A stretch of DNA of 11,062 bases from Lojkania enalia (Eukaryota > Ascomycota > Dothideomycetes > Pleosporales), in NCBI GenBank assembly GCA_010094045.1, contig ML986991.1, positions 2,100 through 13,161 on the forward strand, written 5' to 3'. Shown piece after piece: positions 1-8,614 of this stretch (positions are counted from its first letter, which is position 1; every line of letters begins with the position of its first letter). The notes under the pieces were generated by a model. The model saw nothing but the letters and a program-made list of their open reading frames with translations, ran no database searches and was not told the DNA's origin. The position numbers and the translations under genes were made by a program.

Positions 1-105
1 TATAGTATTAGTATACTATTTAGTAATAAAACCTATTATCTCTAAAAATAAATACTTAATATAATAGTATAATATACTACTATTTTACTAGGGTTTCACA
101 TATAT

Positions 106-153
<48 letters not shown>

Positions 154-600
154 CAGTAGTCTACAAATATAATTTATAGCTAGATACTCTCGATCGTTAA
201 CCCTAACTCCTTATATACTCGCAATATTATAATATTCCTACTATTCTTTATTACAGCGTTTTATTACAGTTATATTAATACTAATATAAATCTAGTATCT
301 CGCGATTAACGCTCCATCAATTTCCTGTTAAGGTTTCTAAGAAACCCATCAGCTAATTATATATCCGCGGATAGGGGATAAAGAAGATAGGTAGGGGGTA
401 ATAGAGCTTATTAATATATAGATAGCATGGTAGGAATTAATACTATAGGCTTAGGACCCTTTAAATACACTTAACAAACTAAGGTAGAATTTAACTACTT
501 ATTATAGTAAGATCTAGAGATAATTTAGGGAAGCTATATAATTTCTAGATAGTTACCTATTTATATTCTATTATTACTACAGCCTTTAACTTATATATTT
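1..600. other. AT-rich gene-free left flank
   Basis: No protein relic could be read here in any frame I followed. The stretch is dominated by TA-rich sequence of the RIP type. It holds a (TAG)n microsatellite (106-160), a short inverted repeat at 332-346 (arms of 6 bases, ggtttc and gaaacc, 3-base loop) and a perfect 12-base palindrome around ccgcgg at 362-373. The hAT relic begins just to the right, so its 5' terminal inverted repeat should lie in this stretch. The tagggttt motif at 89-96 is the only end-like sequence I saw, and no matching 8-bp target duplication was found for it. Confidence 0.6.
106..160 (+). repeat. (TAG)n trinucleotide microsatellite
   Basis: About 18 consecutive TAG units run through this interval, with one variant unit, CAG, at 154-156. 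The tract has no coding context. In a RIP-affected genome, CAG units convert to TAG by CpA to TpA change, so the lone CAG may be a survivor of an original (CAG)n tract. Ordinary slippage of TAG followed by one T to C change is the alternative. Confidence 0.95.
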
Positions 601-619
601 AAATAAGAATTATAATGGT

Positions 620-2874
620 ATAAAGTATCTAACAAATTACCTTAGATCCTAGGCCTATCTAAGAACTCTAGCTCCTAAGTATAATAGGTTCTATATACCT
701 ATAGCTAGGCCTCCTAATAATAAAGATCTAATTATACTACTATACTCTACTAGTACCTTCGAATATAAACTAGTCTGTATTATTATTAATAATAACTAGT
801 CTTTCTAAATAGTAGATTATCTATTCTTTTAACAATTTATTTAGTTCTTCCGACTAGGTACTATATTAATTAGCCAATTTAGTTTTATAGGGCTATTTAA
901 GTATAAAGTTATAGTAGCTTAGTCCTCTCTTTTATATAACTTTAGCTAAAGTATAAAGATATTAATTGTATTTAATACCTAGTTTATAAAGAACCACATT
1001 AGTTTTCTTATAGTAAAAGGGTATTATATTAATCAGGACTAGGAGTTCTGTAAGAGACTACTTAATTTTATCCCTATTTAAAGAAGTTATACTAGTACTT
1101 CTATAGTAATAGAAGTACTATATATTCTATTAAACATAAACATGTAACAACAATTACTAGCAGCTACCTACAACAATACTGCTAATAATAGTATACTTAT
1201 ACGTACGATATAAGAGAAACTACGCGAAGACAGTATTAAATAGAACTATAAGAAGAATATAATTCTATACCTTACTTATATTATTAATCTTGTTGTTTAG
1301 GAAATTATTTACTATTTTAAGCTCGCACCCCCCGAAGAGATAGGAGATAGAGGAACTTTACAGCAACGTAATATAAATAAGATCCGGATATAGGTTTCTA
1401 TCCTAAATTCTCTTTATAAGGTATAGCTTTTTATTATAGTTAGTTATTACAGTTATTATATACTAATTTCTAGTTAAATTCAAGCTATTTATAAAATAAT
1501 TAATCGATCGCTACAGCGCTATAAGCGTTTTATTACTTTATAAGGCTCCCTACCACCTAAATACCGGCTGTCTATAATAAGAGATGTCTCAACTCGATAG
1601 AATTCGATATTTAATATATATAACCGAGTAGTAGGCCTTAAGTAATATATTAACAACTAGCTTTAATATAAAATTAACTTAAAGATTCCTGCTCGGAGAT
1701 CTAGTAATAATAAGAACGCCGAGGTAGATTTCTATAATCTTTAGCAACTTCGACTATCTACTACTAAATAGTACTACTTAATACTGATTATAGACCTACT
1801 CGGCAATTTTAAAAGGGCAACCGAAGCACTTAGTAAGAATATAAAGCCTTAGATCTAGTATATTTAACAAATATATAATAGGCTCTTCGATTTTCTAGAT
1901 AATATAAATAGGGATCTAGCTAAAGATGTAGAGAGTAACTTAGATTAGCTAATAGTAGTAAGAGCTGCAGTAGAGAAGGGTCGATCTAAATTAAGTAAAT
2001 ACTACTTAAAAATAGACGTAAAGCGTGGTTACTTATTTAACTATACAACAATCTTAGATCTATTCTAGAAGCTTATAGTATACGAGGTACTTTTATTACA
2101 GCTATTTATTATATTAGCTTCTAACTATAACTATAGGACGAGACTTAGAACCCTTAGTATAGGGAAACCTATCGCTAACAATTCCTTAAATATCTTAATC
2201 GCTATAATAAGGATATACTAGGCTATATCTTATTTACAATACCCTAACCTCGATGGGTATAAAGTAATAAGTAGTTTCGTAAACCATCTCTACAACGTTC
2301 ATCCTCAAGTAGCTCCTTAAGTTTCCTAGGCCAGGATCTAAGTAACGTAGGAGAGGGAGAGGGAGAGGGAGAGTCAGAGGAAGAAGAGAAAGGACTAACT
2401 TATTAAGAAGGAGAAAGCTATCTAAGTACACCTCCTATTCGAGGTTGTAACTTTAATATATTAGGCTGGTAGAGAGTAAATAAATATTAGTATCCGCGGC
2501 TTGCTTAGATTGTAAGAGATATTCTCCTAATATAGATTATAGGAGTTAGTATTAAGCGGGTTTTTAATACTGCTAGAGATATAATTAGGGATAAGAGATA
2601 TTATTTTACTACGTAGAGAATCTGGGATATTATATTTCTAAAATATATAATAAGCAGAGAAGACTATCGTACTAAAGAAGTACGCTAGGCTATAGAGGCC
2701 TAGGATACTAGTAAGCTAAGCCCTCTTTATAGCGCTAATAAGGTTACGGATCTCTTTAAACTTCTAGCCCAGGTATATAACAAAGAACTAGAGATTAACT
2801 AGGAAATTAACTAGGAGAATATTAATTCTAGTACTACTACTGATAAGGAGCCGCCGCGAAAACGTATTTGTTAA
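620..2874 (+). pseudogene. hAT-family DNA transposase, RIP-inactivated relic
   Basis: A long relic that reads as a hAT transposase when TAA/TAG are taken as former Gln or Trp codons. One frame (codon starts 3n+2) runs from about 620 to 2075: an N-terminal domain, then FNT*FIKNH at 971-997 (family DxWTS motif), TYNNTANNS near 1166-1192 (DNAxNN), INLVV*EII at 1286-1309, TR*NSIFNIYNRVVGLK at 1592-1639, and a helical stretch ending KLSKYYLK. After a frame change between 2075 and 2135 the C-terminal dimerisation region follows in another frame: a Ser- and Gly/Glu-rich linker, YLSTPPI, GW*RVNKY*YPRLA (2464-2502) and RVFNTARD (2557-2580). It ends at TAA 2872-2874. The length, about 750 codons, suits fungal hAT proteins. 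The expected catalytic Asp, Asp and Glu appear as Asn (974), Asn (1172) and Lys (2554). The start is uncertain and no BED zinc finger was recognised. Confidence 0.9.
2350..2373 (+). repeat. (GAGAGG)n short tandem repeat in hAT linker
   Basis: About four copies of a GAGAGG hexamer. In the hAT frame they encode alternating Gly-Glu in the low-complexity linker between the central and dimerisation domains, followed by Glu-rich codons. The complementary strand encodes Pro-Leu repeats, which explains a spurious open frame there. Confidence 0.85.
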
Positions 2875-3348
2875 GAAATTTGTAAACCTCTACGGTTTAT
2901 ATAATAAATTACTATTATAAATATATTATTATATTAGATTAAGCTATATAAAATTAATAGTTAAGAAGCATACTACTACAGTCTACAACATACTACAGTA
3001 TACTACCCTAGAATCTAATAAAACAAGATTAGCCTAATCTATAATAAATAGCTATAATAAAGCCCTAGAATATTATACTATATATACTCTTACTAAGCTA
3101 CTTTCTAAAGTATACTAATTAGTTAGACCCTAAGGAAACCCAGTCTATATAACCCTACCTTAACCTATACCCTATTATTAAGCAGCTATCCTAACCCTAC
3201 CTATACCCTAGGCTAATTAGTAAGACCCTAACTCCAACCTAATCTATACCTATCTACCAGCCTAAACGAGCCTATATAAGAAGAGGCCTATAAAGGTTAT
3301 TAATAGATATTACTTCGTTTTAAACTATTCTAATAGATAGAAGTAGGC
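2875..3348. other. Unassigned junction between hAT and gypsy-1 relics
   Basis: No protein was confidently recognised. The first part is very AT-rich and should hold the 3' end of the hAT element. Possible end motifs such as accctag at 3002-3008 have no matching target duplication on the left. From about 3125 to 3260 the plus strand is rich in accct, acctata and ctaaccc motifs. In the frame used by the downstream integrase this reads as a Pro/Thr/Tyr-rich stretch, which could be a disordered linker or non-coding repeats. The reverse transcriptase expected upstream of the gypsy-1 integrase is absent, so this interval contains a truncation or deletion boundary. Confidence 0.5.
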
Positions 3349-4824
3349 TAATTAATTATAGAGATTATTAATAAAGAATACCTAAATAATAATCTAATCT
3401 AAAATACTCTAAAGCTATTAAAAGAAAAAGCTTATTAATCTAAACTTCTAACTCTAGTTAACTATAAAGAGTATAATAACCGATTATACTACTAAAATCG
3501 ACTTATAGTATTAAACTATAATAAACTGAAGTTTAAGCTGCTGTAAACCGTCTATAACTTGCTATCTAGCAGATACTCTAATTAAGAAAAGACCTTAGAA
3601 CTACTCTAACGCAAGTACTATTAGTTAAGGATATTTAATTTAGTATAATAATATATAGGCTATTATTATATATACTAAAGAAGTAAAGCTTCTAGAGAGA
3701 AGTACTATAGATTACTAAAACCGTTACTTATACCTAAATAAAGGTTTTAAGATATTTCTATAGACTTTATAACTAATTTACTAGAATTAGAAGGTTGTAT
3801 AAATATTATAGTAGTAGTTAATAGGCTTAGTAAGTATAGATACTTAATACTATACGCAAGAATTAAAGCTCCTAATATTATCTAACTATTCTATTACTAT
3901 ATATAGGTTTACTATAGACTATTATATACTATTATATCTAACTATAAGATATAGTTTATCTTTACCTTCTACTAAGAGCTTTATAGACAGCTATAAATTA
4001 ATATATATATATTAACCAGCTTCTATTTAAAGACTAATAGCTAGATAGAGAACGCTAACACAGTAATAGAATAAGTTCTCTAAGCCTATACCAGCTATAA
4101 ATAAGATAACTAGGTTAAATAGCTACTAATAGTATAGTTTAAAGTAAATAATATAGTGTCTAGATTAATAAAAGTTTTTCTATTTCTAGCCTACTTTAAC
4201 TAGCACCCTTAAATAGGCTTTAAACCGCTTATAGGGATCTATTAACCGCTAAAATAGTCCCTAATAGCCTAGAAAGCTAATAGACTAGTTAATAAGATAA
4301 AGGATATTATAGAGTATATTAGAGAAGAACTTACCTAAATATAAGCGTTCTAATAAGAGTACGCTAACCGCAAGCGCGTACTAGCCCCTAACTACTAGAT
4401 TAGTAATCTAGTCTAGTTAAACGCTAAGAATATACGTATATAAAGACTGTTAAAAAAGCTTAACTAGAAGAATATAGGCCCCTATAAGGTTATTATAAAG
4501 GTATTCTTATACGCTTATAAACTAAAGCTACCCGAATCGGCTAAAATATATCCTATATTCTATATATCGCTATTATAGCTAGTATCTAAGTTGTCTAACT
4601 ATTTACCTAGTTAATAAGTATATAACCCTAAACCTATAGAGATTAATAGAGAACTAGAATACCTTATTAAGTAAATAGAAGACCTCTACTATAACTAATA
4701 GAAACGCTGGTATAAATACCTAGTTAAGTAGACTAGCTATTATAACCTAGAATAGTATCTAACTAGTAATTTTACTAAGATAACTGCCGTAGAAGATTAC
4801 TATACTAGAAACTTAAATAAATAA
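3349..4824 (+). pseudogene. Ty3/gypsy integrase and chromodomain relic
   Basis: A single frame (codon starts 3n+1) stays in register for about 490 codons with no indel; only TAA/TAG interrupt it. Order: a pre-integrase segment (NRLYY*NRLIVLNYNKLKF from 3478) whose zinc-binding His/Cys positions now read mostly Tyr; the integrase core with the first Asp kept (gac 3763-3765), LEGCINIIVVVNRLSKYR (3787-3840), the second Asp changed to Asn (aac 3940-3942) and the Glu kept (gag 4048-4050). The second and third catalytic positions are 36 codons apart, which is the D,D(35)E spacing. Then come KANRLVNKIKDIIEYIREEL, NAKNIRI*R, GPYKV and LPESAKIYPIFYISLL, the usual C-terminal integrase region, and a chromodomain (KYLVK*TSYYNLE*YL, about 4714-4760) ending AVEDYYTRNL. 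The final TAA at 4822-4824 may be the true stop or another lost Gln. Trp and Gln are almost wholly eliminated. Confidence 0.93.
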
Positions 4825-5230
4825 GACTTAAATATAATATTACGTCTAGATTCTTAATTAGATACTAGAATCTAATCTAAGTATATTCCTAAACGCCTAT
4901 AATAATACTATACTAATATAATACTAGTAATAATACTACTACTAATCCCTAGTATAGTACTACTATATAAACCGAACTAATCTAATCTCTAGTATAGTAC
5001 TACTATATAAACCGAACCAACCTAATCTCTAATATAATACTACTATTAACTACTAGTCGCGCTAATATATATATAACCTAGCTTAATCCCTAGTATAATA
5101 CTACTATATAATAACAACTAATTATACTAATATATCTATAATCTTAACTAATACTAGTATTAATAACTACTACTTAATTATAAATAACCTAAATATAATA
5201 TAAAGACCTAACTTATAGAAGCTTATAACT
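4825..5230 (+). other. gypsy-1 sequence between pol and polypurine tract
   Basis: No coding frame was seen. An inverted repeat (tagattct at 4847-4854, agaatcta at 4867-4874, 12-base spacer) lies just after pol, followed by a 40-bp tandem repeat cluster (4944-5055) and a detached further unit from 5085. The position matches the 3' untranslated part of a gypsy element. Confidence 0.7.
4944..5055 (+). repeat. 40-bp tandem repeats in gypsy-1 3' region
   Basis: Two full 40-base units (4944-4983 and 4984-5023) differ at only four positions, all C/T transitions. Each contains agtatagtactactatata followed by aaccgaac. A third unit begins in phase at 5024 but diverges after about 30 bases. A related unit lies at 5085-5117, out of phase. 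C/T-only differences fit RIP acting on originally near-identical repeats. Confidence 0.9.
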
Positions 5231-5240
5231 AAAAGGGGGG
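5231..5240 (+). promoter_or_regulatory. Polypurine tract of gypsy-1
   Basis: A ten-base purine run (aaaagggggg) lies directly before a sequence starting TG. This is where plus-strand DNA synthesis is primed in LTR retrotransposons, at the upstream border of the 3' LTR. It survives because it contains no CpA or TpG. Confidence 0.88.
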
Positions 5241-5518
5241 TGCTATTATAGTAATATTATAACACCTCTATACCTATACTACCCTTACTATAATATTTAA
5301 ACCAGCTGCTAGTAACAGCTATTAGCTGCTAGTTAGAATATAACTAACTTATTGTAACTATAATAGAGGAAGGTTTTACTAATCTAGCTAGCCTATATAG
5401 TAGTATAAACCTAGCTTCTATAGAAACCTATATAATATAAATATTTATATATAGTATATAGTAATAGAGTTAACTGCCTAAAGTATAATTAACTAACTAT
5501 ATATAAGCGTCCGTAATA
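5241..5518 (+). repeat. 3' LTR of gypsy-1
   Basis: The left end is set by TG immediately after the polypurine tract (tgctattatag). The right end is inferred: ccgtaata at 5511-5518 would be a RIP-converted ...CA terminus, and the next base or two begin a sequence that aligns to an unrelated-context copy at 7467. The length would be about 278 bp. No second copy of this LTR exists in the window, so the end cannot be confirmed by LTR-LTR comparison. Confidence 0.75.
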
Positions 5519-5519
5519 C

Positions 5520-6540
5520 TATAATAAGTATAATAAGTAAGCTAGTATATAGTATAGAATAATACTCTATTCTTTATAGAGTTTCTAAAAATTAAGTAAG
5601 TTATAACTATTATAGCTATTAAAGATTAGAAGTTAATATACGCCTATTATATAATCTTTTATATACCTATAAAAGTATTTTAACTATTTAATATTAAGTT
5701 TATTTATTATCTAGCTATTTTTACTAACTATAATAGCCTAGTTCTTAGGTATATTATCGCGTTTATACTAGATAGAGAGATAGTAGTAGCTAGTAATAAT
5801 AATAAAGAGTAGAAGTATTTAGCTAGTAGTATTAATCTTCTAAATTACTAGAATCTATTTATAATTGTCTAATTAAAATACCTTTAGCTAATTATATCTC
5901 TCTATACCTATAATAACTAGTTATAATAAAATAATATCTATTTAAAAGCTAGATTTATTAAAGTTATATATATCCTTATCTATAATACTATACTTCTTCT
6001 TAATATACTATATAAGCTTAAACTAGCCTTTAATTATTTTAGAATCCTTATATAGAATTTTCTAGTAAATATAAAGCTAATTTAAGCGTATTTTAAGCTT
6101 AGGAGTATGTTTAATAAAGTTTCTAGACTAATATATACTAATCTAGCCTATACCGCGCTTAATAAGTAAGTTATTAGCTATATTTTATATAGTAGCTAAA
6201 GTAGATATAAATTCTTATAAATCTAGGTTAAATATATATTAAATAATAACCTTCTTTTTAAGTTTTATTAGTCTCTTTAAGTTAGACTTATAATTATACT
6301 ATAAGTAGATTCTAGTATATTATTAGTATATAGTTGTTCGAATTATATTAAATATTAAAATATTATATCTTTTACTATTTATTAAGCCTCTTTTAATAGC
6401 TAAAAGAGTTAAGTATATTTAATTCTTATTTTAGACTATATTCTTATTATTTTATTATTATATTATTATTAAAAGTTTAAGTATCGCGTTTTAGTAATAG
6501 AGTAACCGTTTACTTATATAAGCTAGTCGCTTATAAGATA
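5520..6540 (+). pseudogene. Unrecognised coding relic, copy 1 (C-terminal part)
   Basis: One frame (codon starts 3n+2) holds for roughly 330 codons without an indel, interrupted only by TAA/TAG that fit lost Gln or Trp. It begins abruptly at the gypsy-1 LTR. The first 110 codons match copy 2: IIAIKD*KLIYAY against LIAIKNK*LLYAY, SLVLRYIIAFILDREIVVAS against SLILRYIIILVLGRKVVLAS, and LASSINLLNY against LPSSINSLNY. Further on it reads LKLAFNYFRILI*NFLVNIKL, LRSMFNKVSRLIYTNLAYTA, VISYILYSS*SRYKFL, YSCSNYIKY and FKYRVLVIE*PFTYIS near the likely end. It has mixed hydrophobic and basic composition with no obvious catalytic motif. I do not recognise the family. Being multicopy and RIP-damaged, it is probably a transposon protein or a repeated accessory gene. 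Confidence 0.65.
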
Positions 6541-6929
6541 TATTATATTACTTAATATAAAGTACTATTAAGTAAACTACTCTATTAAATAAACTAAAAT
6601 TTTTAATAGTAAATATAATAACTATAATAATATAAGTAGTAAGTAAGCGCGCTAGGTAAGTAAACACGCTACTTTATTAACTTTTTTAACTATTCTAGCA
6701 ATATATTTTTACAACGTATTAAAATACTATAAATATAATATATATTCTTAATTAAGTAGTATTTATAGTACTTTTCTCGCATGTATATAAGTTATACCTA
6801 GTCTTTTTATAGCAACTATAGTATATAGAAGCCTGCTAATTTATATCTAATCGCGTCTTACCTTAATATATTTTACCCTTTAACTACTACTTAACCGCTA
6901 TTTAAGTAATAATCTCCTCTCCCTCTACT
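6541..6929. other. AT-rich spacer between the two unknown coding copies
   Basis: No reading frame stands out here. The stretch is strongly RIP-like, with a few CpG clusters (gcgcgctagg near 6646). It would contain the 3' end of copy 1 and the 5' region of copy 2 if both are complete on these sides. No terminal repeats were recognised. Confidence 0.5.
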
Positions 6930-7797
6930 TTTAATAAGGTGTCTTACTTTTAAATTCGCTTCTTTTCATACTATTTACGCGTTATAGCAGCCTTATTTAC
7001 TTTCTTAAGGCTAGTAACTTAACCCTTTAGTAATATAGCTAAATAAAGTATTACCTTAATACCTTTTTCGAGCTAATTAATTGCTATAATAATAGAAGTA
7101 GGTAATAAACTTTTATACCTTTAAATCTAATCGTAAATTAATATTAATTAAACTTTTAATTTATACTAGTTGCTTAGTATTTTAGCTTCTTATATAAGAA
7201 CTTCTAGTATAGGTAGTATTAGTATATAAAACTTTATATTAAGTTTTAATATTACTACTTCTAGATTATATAGAACTAAACTAGCCCCTTAAAAACTTAC
7301 GCGGATATTATCCTTTATAATTAATTACTAGTAGGTAGTATAGAAAGCTAGAAGAAACTTAAACTTTATAATATAATTAATATAGTTGTAGATTAGACTC
7401 TTAATCTAACTACTATACGCTCGCTTTAATAGTAAGAAGTAACCTATATTAAGAGGCTGTAAGAGGTATAATAAGTATAATAGTATATAGAGAGTATAGA
7501 TTTTATTCTTCTTATAAATTACCTAGAATTTAAGTAAATTATAGCTCTTATAGCTATTAAGAATAAATAGTTACTATACGCCTACTCGACGGTCTTTTAT
7601 ATATATAATAAAGTACTTTAGCTACTTAACTCTAAGATTATTAGTTATCTATCTATTATTACTTAGTCTAATAGCCTAATTCTTAGATATATTATTATCC
7701 TCGTACTAGGTAGAAAGGTAGTATTAGCTAGTAAAGATAATAAAAGGCGGGATTACCTACCTAGTAGTATTAATTCTCTAAATTACTATAACCTACT
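6930..7797 (+). pseudogene. Unrecognised coding relic, copy 2 (N-terminal part)
   Basis: A frame with codon starts 3n+2 can be followed for about 290 codons up to the gypsy-2 LTR, where it is cut off. The left limit is uncertain. Readable parts are FELINCYNNRSR (about 7067-7102), SPLKTYADIILYN*LLVGSIES*KK (about 7285-7359), NIVVD*TLNLTTIRSL, then the segment shared with copy 1: a Gln-rich helix-like part, LLYAYSTVFYIYNKVL*LL, RYIIILVLGRKVVLASKDNK (7667-7726) and RRDYLPSSINSLNYYNL. Most stops fit Gln codons. Together the two copies would cover a protein of around 600 residues. Function unknown; no domain recognised. Confidence 0.6.
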
Positions 7798-8076
7798 TGT
7801 AATAGCGCAGGCAAGACAATGGGTCTAAATACAGCACGAATCTACTTAGAGGTATATAGGAGTACGTAGGGGTTTAGGGACCTAGGAATTCTATTAATAC
7901 CTATAGGCCTTGTACGAAAGGATATAGAAGAACTACTAAGCTACTTATAAGGGAGTGTACAACTATATACGGAAGGGAAAAGGGGTAGAACTGGGGGTAG
8001 GATAAGATAAGCGAAAAGCTTTAGGATAAGGTTGTATATAAAGCTTTTCGTGGAACGATTTCTTTATATTATTACA
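7798..8076 (-). repeat. 3' LTR of gypsy-2
   Basis: The 279-bp segment begins TGTAATA and ends TATTACA, a perfect 7-base terminal inverted repeat with the canonical TG...CA ends. On the minus strand it follows directly after a polypurine tract. It retains many more CpA and TpG dinucleotides than the sequence to its left, as in gcgcaggcaagacaatggg near 7804-7822. It contains an 11-bp-arm hairpin (8012-8050). The neighbouring target bases are ctact (7793-7797), so a copy of these would be expected at the far end of the element. Confidence 0.88.
8012..8050. other. Hairpin-forming inverted repeat inside gypsy-2 LTR
   Basis: Perfect 11-base arms (cgaaaagcttt at 8012-8022, aaagcttttcg at 8040-8050) flank a 17-base loop. 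On the element's own strand the structure lies 26 bases inside the LTR start. It might be a transcript-folding element, or incidental. No RIP difference between the arms is visible. Confidence 0.85.
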
Positions 8077-8090
8077 CTACCCCCCTTCTT
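8077..8090 (-). promoter_or_regulatory. Polypurine tract of gypsy-2
   Basis: The minus strand reads aagaaggggggtag directly before the LTR start TGTAATA. It has the expected position and composition for the plus-strand primer of the 3' LTR and fixes the element's orientation as minus. Confidence 0.88.
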
Positions 8091-8614
8091 ATAGGCTAAT
8101 AGTCTCTATCTACACTAGTTCGGGAGGGAATTAGGGCTGTTACAGATGGGTTCCAGTATAAAGAAATTTCTTTAAGGAAGTATTTACCGGTAAGAACTAA
8201 TACGCGCGGTTGCCTATAGAGATGCGTTTATTAACATAATATTAAGTAAGGTTTTCGCGGTGAGTGTAATTAACCTATATATCGGCTGGTAACCACTATC
8301 GTAACGGTTTATTAATATTGCAATTTCGTCGCGTATAGCAACGAGCGTTTACTAGCCTTAGTATATTACTAAGTTGCTATTAACTGAGCTTCCTTAACTA
8401 AATAATAACTTCTATTCTGTACGTATCGTTGCGCGTCCCTAGAACCGTTAATTATTAAAGTATTACTAACGCCTTATAGAAAAATTAATTAATATGCTAC
8501 TCCGCCCGCCTCCTAGAGCCTTTTTAGAAGCCTTCTAAGTTATCTACCTTTAAATTATATATACGCTCGCCCGTAGGCGGCGTATAATATTTTTCTTTTA
8601 GTCTCTAAGATTAA
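8091..8614. other. gypsy-2 3' region without a clear gene
   Basis: This stretch lies between the polypurine tract and the antisense coding relic. It is less RIP-damaged than most of the window, with abundant CpG (cgcgcggttgcc, cgcgtcc, ccgtaggcggcg). The minus-strand pol register shows a stop-free run from about 8230 to 8116 and another of 38 codons (8671-8558, starting ATG). Stops in between are about as frequent as chance would give in such AT-rich DNA, so I do not call a gene. Confidence 0.5.

Larger units (their letters stand above)
3349..5518 (+). mobile_element. Ty3/gypsy LTR retrotransposon 'gypsy-1', 5'-truncated
   Basis: The element retains, in order, the RNase H-distal/integrase/chromodomain part of pol, a repeat-containing untranslated stretch, a polypurine tract (5231-5240) and one LTR (5241-5518). 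This is the normal 3' order of a plus-strand chromovirus-type Ty3/gypsy element. Gag, protease, reverse transcriptase, primer binding site and the 5' LTR are missing from the window. The right boundary is supported independently, because homology between the two unknown coding copies starts at 5520, immediately after the LTR. Confidence 0.88.

Noticed and set aside
2234..2431. 65-codon open frame on the minus strand with Pro-Leu repeats
   Set aside because: It is the complement of the hAT linker and its GAGAGG repeat. It has no recognisable motif, and the plus strand has a coherent transposase reading through the same bases.
89..3008. hAT terminal inverted repeats (tagggt at 89, accct at 3002)
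   Set aside because: Similarity is limited to about six bases and the flanking 8 bases do not match, so no element ends can be assigned.
3140..3230. Telomere-like CCCTAA motifs (also at 199-206)
   Set aside because: Only isolated, irregular accct/ctaaccc words occur. There is no tandem TTAGGG/CCCTAA array, so no telomeric or interstitial telomere tract is supported.
4944..5117. CRISPR-like array
   Set aside because: The 40-bp repeats are contiguous with no spacers and lie in a retrotransposon 3' region of a eukaryotic genome.
5241..8076. The two flanking LTRs belonging to one element around the unknown genes
   Set aside because: The LTRs are in opposite orientation, have different sequences, and each has its own polypurine tract and pol relic.
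8130..8150. Alternative LTR start on the minus strand (tgtaacagcccta)
   Set aside because: It looks like some fungal LTR starts, but it lies 5' of the polypurine tract, has no matching CA end, and the 7798-8076 segment has perfect TG...CA ends and the correct polypurine neighbour.
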